A stretch of 64,000 nucleotides of DNA from the NCBI RefSeq assembly GCF_021155765.1, contig NC_060105.1, positions 13,239,001-13,303,000 of the forward strand, given 5' to 3'. The notes under the pieces are model-generated. The model was not told the origin of the DNA and did no database searches. It saw only the letters and a program-made list of their open reading frames with translations. The stretch is from Diprion similis (lineage: Eukaryota; Arthropoda; Insecta; Hymenoptera; Diprionidae). Positions 12,420 to 24,227 of the stretch are shown piece after piece; the stretch's first letter is position 1, and the number at the start of each line of letters is the position of its first letter. The translations under genes were made by a program, and so were the position numbers.

Positions 12420-13233
12420 TTATCGGCATAAATTTCAATTCACAGCCACCTACCTATTGCGCAACAACGGTTTACAGTTTAAAAATTATGAATCGGCTGC
12501 CCGTTTCGCACACTATAAATCGCCATATTGTAACGGTGACTACCGCGCGTCGTTTACCTCCTTTGTTATCGCTGATTGATTGGTTTATCTGCTGAAATAT
12601 TCCTCTGGAATTATATTATAATTGTAGGATAACGTTAATTTACTGATTTCGAATAACGAGAACATCTCAGATTTGAATTGTTAGTTGTCAGTTGTTTCAA
12701 ATTTATTGATTGACCTTGTCAGTACGATCACTACAGAGTCAAACGACCAACCAAATTTATAACAACTTTGAATATTTGATAGAATAAAACCTCTTCGGGC
12801 CATATATCCGATGTAAAAACAATATCAAAAGTATTTTCTTCATGATTTTGGTCCGAATAAACGGTAAACCATGGTGTTTTCATTCAGATAGTTGTTTATT
12901 TGACGTTGTAACTGTTATTCCCATTTCCCAGAATGCATCGTTTCCGTAACGTCAGTAATCAGTTGTGACTGTCGAGCGAAGGGAAAATGTCGGCACGTTG
13001 GGGGCTGCTGTGCCACTAGTGACTGTCGCCCGTCTCGCCTCCGTTTCCCGTTAATTTCTAATTATTAGTCATTATTTTGAACCCTTAGTTATTTCGTGAA
13101 ACCTTCTTTATTCAGAAAATTTTCTGTAAGAACATTTATCAACCCAATAGACGCGGGACGGTATTATTTCTGTGGCGTTTTGTGCGTCGTCGTCGCGTCG
13201 TCGTCGTTGTGTGGTAACTAAAAAGAGTCCAAC
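12420..13233. promoter_or_regulatory. Divergent promoter and 5' UTR region between ATPAF1 (-) and CkIalpha (+)
   Basis: 814 bases separate the two start codons. The right half is GC-richer than its surroundings and includes a GTC-rich 5' leader. A CRE-like ACGTCA lies near 12950. Both genes are broadly expressed in animals, so a shared bidirectional promoter is plausible. No TATA box is convincing. The plus-strand frame at 12316-12579 crosses the ATPAF1 start and is a shadow. Confidence 0.5.
13184..13207 (+). repeat. GTC trinucleotide tract in the CkIalpha 5' leader
   Basis: Two short runs of GTC separated by one GCG, 27-50 bases upstream of the CkIalpha ATG. If transcribed, it would be part of the 5' UTR. 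Confidence 0.8.
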
Positions 13234-16200
13234 ATGTCGCTCAGCAACGCAAAGGTTGAATTTATCGTGGGTGCAAAATATCGACTGATGAGGAAAATTG
13301 GATCCGGATCATTCGGTGATATTTATCTCGGGATCAACATCTCAAATGGCGAAGTAAGACACTAGTTAAAACCCCAATTTTTCCTCTAAACTCTCCTCTG
13401 TCAAAATTGCCAGTTAAATTTTCCGTTCCCCGCTCCGCCATCGCAACAACAAAACTCGACACTCACCGTTATGTCATGACAGAATTACAGCGATAATCTA
13501 CTAATCCATTTATATCAAAACTCACTTTACCATTTGGTCACCATTTTTATTGTCAAACCTAATGCGCGACCTTGTTTGTTGCTGAGTCTCTAGATAAAAA
13601 AAAAAAACTAAAAAAAAATGCATGCAATACACGGTTATACATGACGGGATTGACTAATCGCATTTTCTACGATTCGCTAAAGTAGGTTACAGGCTGTACA
13701 GTTATCAGGAAGAGTGACATGACACCTCGTTGCACTGCTACCATAAGCAAATAAGATTGGTATTATTTGAACGGTGATCGTGAAAATCGATTTCCGAACT
13801 GAAACTCCGTCTTCACGTCAAACCGCAAACTGAATAAAAATTTTCACTGCAATTACCACGTAATTTCCGTTATTTGTAATCATTTTGCCGACCTGCTATT
13901 AGAGTTGACTAATTTTCACAACCAATGACGAAATAGTCTTAGCAATTTGCAATATTGCAATTAGTACAGAAGAGAATTCTGAATAGAGTAAAACTCTGTA
14001 CAAAAAACATCAACTGAATTTGAAATTATCAAATATCAATTTGCAATTCTTTCACTGAAGTATGCCATTCCTCATTGTACCAAGGCATCAGATACACTTG
14101 AAAATTTCATTACAAATGTATTTCCAACTCTATATATTCTTATCAATTACACAGAATAAATTATTCAATAAACTGCTCAGATTTTGCAAGCAATTTGTAA
14201 ATGCAGGAGCAGTAGAATTGATTCTGTAAATATGTGTTAAAGTTCACAGAATATGCAATGGTAATGATAAGCAAGGACGAAGGTATTTATATCAGCATTA
14301 ATTGATATAACAAAAATCACGTAGCAATATCAGAAAAAAATTGCATTCGAAAAATTCAATTTTTTAAATATATATATCCTTCTACTTTTTCAGTCTTACC
14401 ATTTTTCAAACCTGTACTGAACAGAAATTTTCTGTCAATTAGCTTGCAAATTTCATCTTGATCTTCAATGTCAGCAATTCATAGATCAACTAAAATTAAT
14501 ACTTATAAATAGACAAAGGTTGCATTCTGTTGTCTGTTTGTTCCTCTGACAAACTGCATCAGCTGATAGTGTGTGCGTGTGTGTATATATATATATTTAT
14601 ATGTGTATATTAAACTTGCGAGTATGTTTTTGAAAATCATACAGAATTCTTCTGGAAATTATATAAATACGGGCAATTTTATTAGTAGGAAATAATTTGT
14701 AATATTTAAAAAAGTGCAGATTATCTTTTTTATACGACATGAAAAATCCGTTCACACCAATAGTAGCTTCTGAAAGATGATAATAACTATAATTAAGTAA
14801 TAAATGTAGGGGAGAGTGGGCAAAACGGGCTCCTGATACAATCAAATATTATTTAAAAAAATGTCGATAACGCTTGAAATGTATTTTGAGGTCATAGAGA
14901 AGAAAAAAAAAATTGTGTTGTCGCAATTGGTCTAACGTTATTCTGTCCTTAAAGGGCTCATCTTGCTGCCCGCCTTTCCCCTAAATATGATATTAGGTTT
15001 GACAATCAGAGATTCTACTTTATAAGGTGGATAGATTTGATATTTTTCAGTGTTTTTTAGTACCTTTCATCTTTGTTTATCGTAAAGTGAACATTGAAAA
15101 AGGACGTAATTTAAATCTTCATCTTAATTATCGCATTTACATTTGGATTCATTTATTACTCTTATTCTAGCTAGAGAAGCTGCTAAATCGTAGCGGTTAA
15201 ATCTCATTCGATTAATAGTTACTATGCTCTCTTTGCTGAGTCTTTTCTTTGCATACCAGGATTTATGATTTTCGTTATAAAAATTTTGGAAGTCAAATAT
15301 ACCTTTTTCTAATCTAATAGTTGAAATTAGCAGTTAAATCAGCGAATGGACCGTATTTTATATTAACTGTTTGAAGTTTGCAAGCTGCCTTGGCACACTG
15401 ATCAACATTTTCATTCCCTGGGATCCCAATGTGAGATGAAATCGAAAATAATATTTAATTGAGGTCTTAAGAGTGTTTTTTGAGTTGAAGAGATTGTATT
15501 TTGTTTTAATTTCTAATATATAATCATTGACCTTTACATTTATATTGTTAGATTGTAAGCTTTGAAGTCCACTGATGGCGTCTGAGAAAATGAGAATGTG
15601 AGAAAAATACACTGTTATTTCGCAACTTTATTAAGACTGTTTGAAATTGAAAAATGATCATTTTTATTTCAACCTTTCGTTACTTTAACATTACTAATCC
15701 AAACTCATGAAAATGGTGACTGCCATGGGCAACGTCGATCGTTATCTGGTGATTCGTTCTAGTATTAAATCTTAATTTTTAATCTCTGGTATCAATTTTT
15801 TTACCTTCTTAAAACCAATAGTTCATGCTCTTTTACTGACAATGATAAGTTTTGAAATATTGTTTGGACAAGAATTTTTTATTTCTTAAAATCGTAACAA
15901 TCAGTATCAACCAATTCTTGGTTTTTGAAATCCATCGAATTTACTATTCTCATGTCACGGCGATGCAGCAATGAGGCTAGAATTCCATTCACTTCTTATC
16001 TTTCACTGTGTGCACAAAAATCGTTATAAAAATATATGGTCTGTTTGAAAATCTATCGAAGAATTTATTCTTAGAAGAAGTCTGGGGATAACATTTTTTC
16101 TCCACTGCTTAGATTCCACTCGAACAAGCAGCAGACTGGTGCAAGAAATTGTACGTATATTTTTTCAAAACTTAAAAATCAGTCTTAAGATTAAACTGCC

Positions 16201-19200
16201 TGTAAATGAGGGAATGGTCAAGATATATACATCGAGTAGAGAAAAATATAGATAAAAACTATGCTGCAAGGTATTGTCTCGTGGGGCTTAGTCCGTAGCA
16301 CCTAAATATGACATTTTTTTTGGTGATTGTCAATTATGTTTATTTCGTCGCGAATGTTATTGGCTCAGGCTCTTCATCTTGTTCATATATTTATTATTCA
16401 TTTGTTTTCCTGAACTAAAACCTTTGACGTTAGCATCTCATGATATTATTTTATAATTTTTCTATAGGAAGTTGCAGTGAAACTGGAAAATATGCGAGCC
16501 CGCCACCCGCAGCTCCTCTACGAATCCAAATTATACAAAATCTTACACGGCGGAATCGGAATACCTCACATACGATGGTAATTATTATATTACATTCAAA
16601 CTTATTATGTAATAACAATAATACAGAAATTAGTATTAAGAGTAACGAATTAAAAACAACATAGTCTTTGCTTACAGTAAAAAACAGTAGCTTTTTCTAG
16701 AAGGATTTTTTTACAGATCAGGGAAACCGAAACAAAACTGGAAAATATTTAAATTTAATGTATTTCCAAATGATTGCAATACTATGCAAAATATTTTTTT
16801 CCCAATCAATGTTAGGCATTAAAAGAAATTCGTGTTACAAAGTGTTCAGTGTTTAGAAACAGCACACATTTACGAAATAACGGATTGTATGCAATAACTA
16901 TTTATCATGCATAAATGGAAGCCAGTCTACAAAAGAGCAAAAACATCTGTTCCAGATTTTTACAACTTATAAATGATCGAAATAAAATGCCGATTTCTTT
17001 GTTATATTAAATGATCCATGTCGATTTGAAAACCTTACACTCGTCAAGGAATTTTAAATTGTTCAGCTACTGGACACCCTGTGTTGTAATTTGATGATCA
17101 CGTTTCATTTTCCAATTATTGAAATTGATTACATGATCAGAAATGTTATGGCAAAACTTTTTGAAATAAATATCATCGGTATTGGGTAGTTCATAACGTT
17201 ACTACAACCACAGATTTCTAGCAAAACTTATTACTTTCAGTAAAGTCTAATACAGTGTAAACAATATACAGTATGACCTCGTTCATCCAAGTTAATACGG
17301 GGAGCGTGGAGCTTCAGTCAATCGAAAACTTGATGAACAAGGTTCTATTGTATTTGTATCTTGCAAATTTAACTCCTCATTTCAAAAATATTCGGCAATT
17401 ACAAAATACTGTTTTTTCCATGCCAAAGTCACTAACTTGATCCTTTACATTTTATTGAACCCTTCATAGTCACATTACCAAATAATTTCACGGTAGTCAC
17501 GCTGGATTGATTGTACCCAATCAGTTTGAAAAAATGATCGTGAGACAACTATCCGTACGATTTGGATCACAAAGTTACAGAACATGCTTTGAACCTTCTA
17601 GTTTGCATACCAAAAGTCGGTTTACAAGAAATGAAATGGCATCATGTTAAAAAAAAAAATCATAAAGGGTGCCAAAAGGACACTTACACTTAAAAAATCA
17701 TAACTTTGTCAATTTTTTATATTATGAACTAAAATTCAAAGGTGATACTCCTTACATGTGATACTTACGAGAAAAAAGTAGTGGCATAGTGCGTGTTCCA
17801 AAAAAAGCTTTATCTTCCCTGCTCACAATGTTGCTTGATCGGCTGTCAGATCAACACTGACGCTTGATTCAAGTAACTAATAGTTCGTACTTATAGGGAT
17901 ACTTTAAACCCTAGATATATGGCTACTGAAGTCTCATTTGAAGCCAAAGGGTATTAGATATTTAGATAAAGCCAAACTTAACAGCCAGAGTTGGAAGCGA
18001 AACGTGTAAAACTTTTCGGAAATGAAAGATTGAAGTTTAGTTTTATTCTCATAATTCTATAGAAGTATTGGGCATTCAAGGTATTTCACAAAATTTTTTA
18101 TTTTCGAACTTCATTAACTTATTCGAACGAAGATTACAAGGTTTGGCTGCTAGTTTTAACTGCTAGCTTCAGCCTCGTGATATTTAAGTCCAAAGTTGAT
18201 AGTTGGGTCGATTCTATTCAGTGTCACTACAAAGGGTTTAATAATGAAACAACCTTGTGCTACAATTTTGTAGTCTTCATAAACTACATGACAATGGTTA
18301 GAACTTAAATTCATTTTAAAAAATGTATATTCCTAATTTGGGAAACCTTTTGCAGTTGACAAGATAATTTTCTACGTTACGCTTTTTGTAAACTTTGTGA
18401 AATTAAAACACTCTTACTATTCCAGGTATGGTCAGGAACGTGAATATAATGTGCTCGTTATGGATTTATTGGGACCTTCTTTAGAAGATCTCTTTACATT
18501 CTGTTCGCGAAGATTTACGATAAAAACAGTATTGATGCTGGCTGACCAAATGATTGGAAGAATCGAATTCGTCCATTGCAAACACTTTATTCACAGAGAT
18601 ATAAAGCCAGACAACTTTTTGATGGGTATCGGGCGCCACTGCAATAAGGTGAGTCAAAATAGCAAAATTATGAGACGTATAACGGTACATCTCTAAATAC
18701 TAGTACAAGCTTTTACTTGTACCAGAACTTAAATAACTTGTTATTCAAACATAGCATCTGTATGTGAGGTATTTGTCTTTTTTTCATATACAAATGAAAC
18801 AACCAAGCTTTGTTTGATCAATAAATGTATTAGCATTCTGAAAGAAAATCTAATTTAAATTCAGCATGCCGTAGTCCTGCATTTCAAACATCTTATTATG
18901 ACTATTACTACAGTTTCTAGTATTATTTAGCCATCGAAAGTTCACGGTACTTTATAAATAATTTTACAGCTCTTCATGATAGATTTTGGACTAGCAAAAA
19001 AATACAGAGACAGTCGCACCAGGTCGCACATAATATACAGAGAGGATAAGAATTTGACGGGAACAGCAAGATATGCTTCAATTAACGCTCACCTTGGCAT
19101 TGAGCAAAGCCGCCGTGATGACATGGAATCTTTGGGTTATGTTCTTATGTACTTCAATCGAGGATCCTTGCCTTGGCAGGGGCTCAAGGCTGCTACCAAA

Positions 19201-22200
19201 AAGCAGAAATATGAAAAGATCAGTGAAAAAAAAATGTCCACTCCAGTTGAGGTCTTGTGTAAGGTGAGTTACACGATTTGAGAAAGTCTCTCCACCACTC
19301 AAACTGGTTTTTTGTTCTCTGAAAACCAAATTTAGGAGCAACAACGTTATTCGTTTTCTCCTAAAAGCAGTTTTCGATTATTTCTTTTTGTTTCTTCTAA
19401 TAAACAAGTCTAAAAACAAAAATTGTATTTAAATTTTCGTACCAGATTAGAAAGAATCTGATACGAGCGAATTTTTCTACAATATAAAGAACTTTGCATA
19501 AAGTTGCCAGAAAAATTCTGTAAAATGACAGAATAATTTAAACTGTGCACAACGTGATTCATTCAATCTAGAATATTATCTTGTCAACAATTTATGTATT
19601 GTGCACTGAAGAAAACACTTTATGAAACAATATATCAGACCACTGAATAAAAACAGTAGCAGAGATTCCGACACAAAAGCTGAGCCTATCAGCTGTGTTA
19701 ATTTTCTTAATGAATATCAACACAATTATTTATTTACTCATTTATTTATGATTCTAGGGCTTCCCAGCAGAGTTCGCGATGTACCTGAACTACACACGAC
19801 AGTTGCGATTTGAAGAGAGTCCTGACTACATGTACCTGCGTCAATTGTTCCGCATATTGTTCCGGACCTTGAATCATCAGTACGATTATACATTTGACTG
19901 GACAATGCTAAAGCAGAAGGGGGCCAGCCTCAACCCTGTCAGCGGTCCATCTGCGAGCGGTCAAGTCCTACCGAGCCAAGGACCACAAGGTCAGGGCCAA
20001 GGTCAAACACCTACTCAAGCCAATGCCCAGACAGGTGCGTGCATTGGAACACATCCTACTGCATACAAGTGACGATGGTTACCTGGTTAATACTCTCATA
20101 TGAAGCAACCCACCTTGTCGAAAGATCGAGGTTCTCGCGCCAAAATTCAGAATTAAACAGAGCCTTATCCATGACCATTTAGGGATTATCAATCTATATC
20201 CGATACATCCAGTCATATTCAGTAATTAAAAATTTTATACCCTTTAAAATTTACTCGTCAATTCTTTCCTGAACTATGTTTTCCGTATAAAATTCGACTT
20301 AACCCTTTCAAAACGGTTGTCAATTCCAGTGGACATACATTTCAAGAATTCGTGACTAAAGTTTCATTGTCATTTGATTTTTCTTCTTTAAGAGATGGGT
20401 TTTGTCAACGGTTCCAGTACCTATCTCAAAAAAATATATTTAAGATTGTCTCTTCATTCAAGTATGTTTTCTAGTCGAAAAAGTGCAGCTAAAGTAGTCG
20501 AAAAAAGATGCGCATAATTTTTGTACTTATTTCTAATTTTATGGGCTATTCAAAATTAATTTATTGTCTGGAAAAATAATATTTATGTTTTTAAAATAGT
20601 CTCGAATATTGTACAAAAATATATACTATAAGCTCGGCATCTATTAATGGAAAGTTGTTATCTTGAAAACATTACACCTCCACTGTAATGGACATATTTA
20701 TAACATTTGACATAGGTTTAGGGAAATTCTGAAAAAAAAAAATAAGACATCTTAATTGAAAGATACAGAATTAAAATATTAGAAAGATAAAATTTCTACC
20801 GTTAGATTTAATTCAGTTCTGAAAGGGTTAAATAGGGAACATTCATACATTGAAGTGCGTTGAACTTACTTACACGTAAAACATCGACGATGAAGTATTT
20901 AATAAATCATGCATAAATGTAGTCCGACTTTTGCCTGAGGTCTAAATCCTATCGTACACCATCCACCTTGCTATGCCTCTCCTGATATAATGAGTTCTTA
21001 AAAAATAGTCGAAATAATTATTATGTTGTAATTTGCAGTCAAATTGTGTAATGAAACGCCGATAAAATTCAGTCATTCTTACCTTCGATAAAATACGTGT
21101 AATATAGTTCATTGATTTAGATACACATCTTCGCACCAGAAATTTTTCGATTTATCCCAAAACAAAGTCCACGTGATTTGATAATCTGCAATTTTTTTTT
21201 ATACCCTATCCTGCTCTGGAAAAGAGTTACAGAAATTAAAATTTGAAAAATATGGGAAATACTAATTAGAGATAATATCTCAAATTTTTCTATATTCGTT
21301 AAAAAATCGCAATCACGGTTCTACAGTCTAAACTACTTATCAATTATTGCAATGCGATTCTATTTCCTTTTACTTATACCTGGGCATATATTCATATGCG
21401 CTTAATGTAATCTGTAAATTTCAAATTGGACTGGACTTTAATTTTTTATTAATAATAATTCACGTATGGAGAAATATGGTTTATGGAAAATTGGCACCAA
21501 ACAGACGCGAGCACAGTTTCCAGGTGGGTCATTCATTCGGAATAATGATCACTACTCTGGTATTTCATTTTTTTATTTTTTTTATTTTGGTTCTAGAGTA
21601 ATCGAGCTACGCTTCATAAGGTAGCTCTAACTTTGACTGAAGACTCGTAAAGATGGTTGGACCCATGCGCAAATTAGTGTGATACTTTATTGAGACTAGA
21701 TGTGCCTGGGAATAATAAAATCTTAAACTTACCGACTCTTTTGTGGGACTTGTGGGATTCTAATATAAATGAATGAAAAGTTTAATTCCCCCAGGCCATT
21801 TCATCGCCTCTTGACTGTCTTCAGTATTCTTCCGTGAACATCGCCCTAAAAACGTTAGTGTCCAAATGAGATAATGCCAAAGCCGAAAAATTTAAGGGTC
21901 CCTCTGTCTTGTTAAATTGAACGAATTTCACAAACGCGCGAGTCCATCTATTTGTATTTAAAAAATTTCATAAGTAACACGAATATGTCACAGCCATATA
22001 TTTATAGATATTTATGAATTGAAACAGCTTACATTTTTTCTTTGGACTATAGTAGTTTTTATTGGTGAAAATCGTATAATTTTGAGAATAACCGGGAACA
22101 AATAATTTTTTTACAATTCTTTTCGACAAAGAGAATGCTTAGAAAAAAAAATTTCCTTACGTAACAGATATGGGATAAAAATTCCTAATTGATGCCCAAT

Positions 22201-24227
22201 TCCAATCTTATATTTTCTTCAAACATTACAATTAGTCGTAATGTTTCTTGCATCATTACACGTTACAAATGTGGGAATTACTTTTTAATAGAAATTGAAA
22301 AATGCTTGAAATTAATACAATTTTCCATAGGTTTTGTGCTAAAAGATTTACTTTTATACACGTATTCATGGCTCATTTCACATTGCTACTCTGAAGTCTA
22401 ACAAGTTGGATAAAGATCTGTTATATTCTTCCCCTTGAATACCAGAACCGTCCTCACTGTATTTCTTTCTGTTAGATCACAGAAATATTATCTGTATTAA
22501 TTTGGTAAACTGCGATTTGAACTGTTAATAGCAGATTAGTTTCGGACAATAGAGCAGCGAGTGGTCCAGCGCCTGTGGAGTGGAGATCTTCTCTGTGTAC
22601 AGCATGGCATTTAACTGTTGATTAGAGGAAAAAACTAATTGGGTTAAATTCACACCATACAAACAATGAAATTTCACAAATTCTAAACTCTGTTTGAGAT
22701 TTCTTTTTTCCTTGGTTTTTTAATAATTACTATTTTTTTATATGAGAATATGAAAAAATACAGATACTTTGAAGAAAAAAGTCTTAGTTTTACAGAGTAT
22801 CATTGTTATATTTGTTCTTGTTGTCAATGGACTTATTATTGAAAAAAATTAGCCACGGGTGAGAGTGAAGTGGTCAAACAGTTCCGAGCAGCAGGCGTCA
22901 ACGTAGCTCTTCATGCTGCGAACAACTCAACGAAAAAGGACTAGCTACATCGTCTTCCTATCCCATTTACTTCATAATCAACTAAACTCTACTGTTGAGA
23001 AACATCAAAAAACCTATAAAAAATTATCTAAAGAATGAACATCCAACACAATTGTTTGGCGATATCTGTACTCCGGGTTTGTAGTGTAAATTAACGTTTT
23101 CATCAAGCAATATCATCAAGTATTTAGTTTCAATGGATTGAATTTTTCCAAGATTTACTCACTTGAAATTTATATGTGCCTCGAGTACAAAAAAGGTATT
23201 GCTCGAATTTATCTCATTTGATGAAAAAAAAAAAAAAAAATGAATTTTCTAAGTGACTTACAGAGGTACATTGAACTTTGGACATTGTGAAGGTCTCGAG
23301 TACAGGTGTAGTCGTTGACTTTCCTAACTTTTCTGTTTTTTTCTTGTCTTTGACGTTCTCCTCTGTATCCAATTTTTGAGTAAATTAACGACATTTTTTT
23401 TGTTGAATTACTGATGCTGCTACTACTGCTGCTGCTGCTGTTGTTATCACTACTGAAGCATATAGTAAAGGATACGAGACATGAATAAATAACAGTAGTC
23501 CTGTCTAGCGGAGTTCATACTTGTATATACAAACATTGATTGAATGTTCATTACAATCGATTCTTGTAGTCGTTGATTGAAGTATGAAGAAACAAGGTGT
23601 ACCAGAATAAAATGATACACTTTTTACTGTTCAAGAAACCTGTCTCTCAATATATACCTACGTGTCTGTATATTCTTTCGTTATCTGATATTTTTATGAA
23701 CGTGGTGCACTAATTGTCAATCACCAAAATCTGTAATATTATTTTGATGTACTAGCGGTAAAGAACGCCATTATGGTCACGTTTTCCGGTCATAAAATTA
23801 AACTTGACGGACACGTATTCAACTGAACACATGTTTAATTTTATGATCGAAAAACGCAACCGTAATAGAGTACCTGACGGTTACTACATCGAAAAATAAT
23901 GTCCGCACCACGGCCGTACAACTTTTCTACCTTTGTACGAAAACTGCTATTCTTTCAAATCATATTAATTTGAATTTTTTACTCTATTTATTATACGAAT
24001 TACATCGCTTTAGTGAAAAAAATGTATTGTATACTCGTATTCACAAAATTTATAGTCTAAATGAAAAGATCTATCGAAGAATTTGGATTTAATTATTTTT
24101 ATGTTCTATGATTAACTGGAGTTGATCTGCTAAAATCTAACACCGCAAACCACGCCTCTTCTTGTGACTAACTGATGCTAACATTTCAACAAGAATTTTT
24201 TTCTCGTTTGTTTCAGGAACGCGTTAA
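13234..24227 (+). CDS. CkIalpha: Casein kinase I alpha (6 coding exons)
   Basis: Serine/threonine kinase. In animals it primes beta-catenin/Armadillo and Ci for phosphorylation and acts on Period. Exons: 13234-13353, 16468-16577, 18426-18648, 18970-19263, 19758-20034, 24217-24227, giving 344 aa (fly and human forms are 337). All junctions are GT-AG and in phase. The Gly-rich loop IGSGSFG is at 22-28, catalytic Lys at 45 (VAVKLE), HRDIKPDN at 133-140, and DFG at 156-158. Exon 4 carries the CK1 signature region [33 protein letters not shown]. The alpha type rather than delta/epsilon is shown by [13 protein letters not shown] [12 protein letters not shown] and the short Gln/Gly/Pro tail. The last exon adds only Gly (split), Thr, Arg and a stop after a 4.2 kb intron; its acceptor has a good pyrimidine tract and branch-like TGCTAAC. 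Introns 1, 2 and 5 hold transposon fragments. Confidence 0.96.
14807..14983. mobile_element. MITE in CkIalpha intron 1
   Basis: The left end TAGGGGAGAGTGGGCAAAAC and the right end GGCTCATCTTGCTGCCCGCC-TTTCCCCTA are imperfect inverted copies, about 180 bases apart. A flanking TA on each side could be the target-site duplication expected of a Tc1/mariner-derived element. No coding capacity. Confidence 0.7.
15060..15640 (-). mobile_element. Degraded non-LTR retrotransposon: RNase H and C-terminal region
   Basis: Read on the minus strand. From about 15612, [15 protein letters not shown] matches the RNase HI segment of I/R1/Jockey-group LINEs (usually SDS-LSALQ). It is followed, after a frame change, by [18 protein letters not shown], the RNase H end with its last catalytic Asp. 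Further on, [20 protein letters not shown] and [19 protein letters not shown] match the region just before the terminal Cys motif, then an in-frame TAA. It carries at least one frameshift and one stop, with no RT domain: a dead 5'-truncated copy, antisense to CkIalpha. Confidence 0.85.
17267..17353. mobile_element. Very short pogo/Tigger-like MITE in CkIalpha intron 2
   Basis: The left end TACAGTATGACCTCGTTCAT and the right end ATGAACAAGGTTCTATTGTA are inverted copies enclosing about 45 bases. The ends resemble the CAGTNGACC type of pogo-family termini. This is a minimal element with no ORF. Confidence 0.6.
20035..20072 (+). CDS. CkIalpha: Alternative (intron-retained) C-terminus of CkIalpha
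   Basis: If the donor ACAG|GTGCGT at 20034/20035 is not used, exon 5 stays open for 12 more codons to a TGA at 20070-20072. This gives a 353-residue form ending in ...[10 protein letters not shown] candidate AATAAA near 20899 could end such a transcript. Mammalian CK1 alpha also varies its C-terminus at the equivalent position after the PTG/QTG tail. Use of this form is unproven. Confidence 0.4.
22853..22944 (+). other. Candidate alternative terminal exon of CkIalpha
   Basis: After TTAG at 22849-22852, a phase-1 join to exon 5 (G+CC) gives 30 further residues: [12 protein letters not shown], then [18 protein letters not shown], then TAG. The patch is clearly GC-richer than the intron around it. 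The acceptor is weak: a run of A lies directly before TTAG, and the nearest pyrimidine run is about 30 bases upstream. I cannot match the peptide to a known tail. Confidence 0.25.
23747..23898. mobile_element. Foldback MITE in CkIalpha intron 5
   Basis: The left arm (GTAAAGAACGCCATTATGGT ... TCATAAAATTAAAC) and right arm (TTTAATTTTATGATCG ... ACCGTAATAGAGTAC) are inverted imperfect copies about 50 bases long, separated by a short spacer. It has no coding potential and lies about 320 bases upstream of the last CkIalpha exon. Confidence 0.75.

Noticed and set aside
12316-12579. 87-codon plus-strand frame across the ATPAF1 start
   Set aside because: Antisense shadow of ATPAF1 and its leader.
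22853-22858. Six-base CkIalpha microexon (CCACGG followed by GTGAGA)
   Set aside because: Donor-like sequence is present but the acceptor is poor and a six-base exon is unlikely; the longer terminal-exon reading is simpler.
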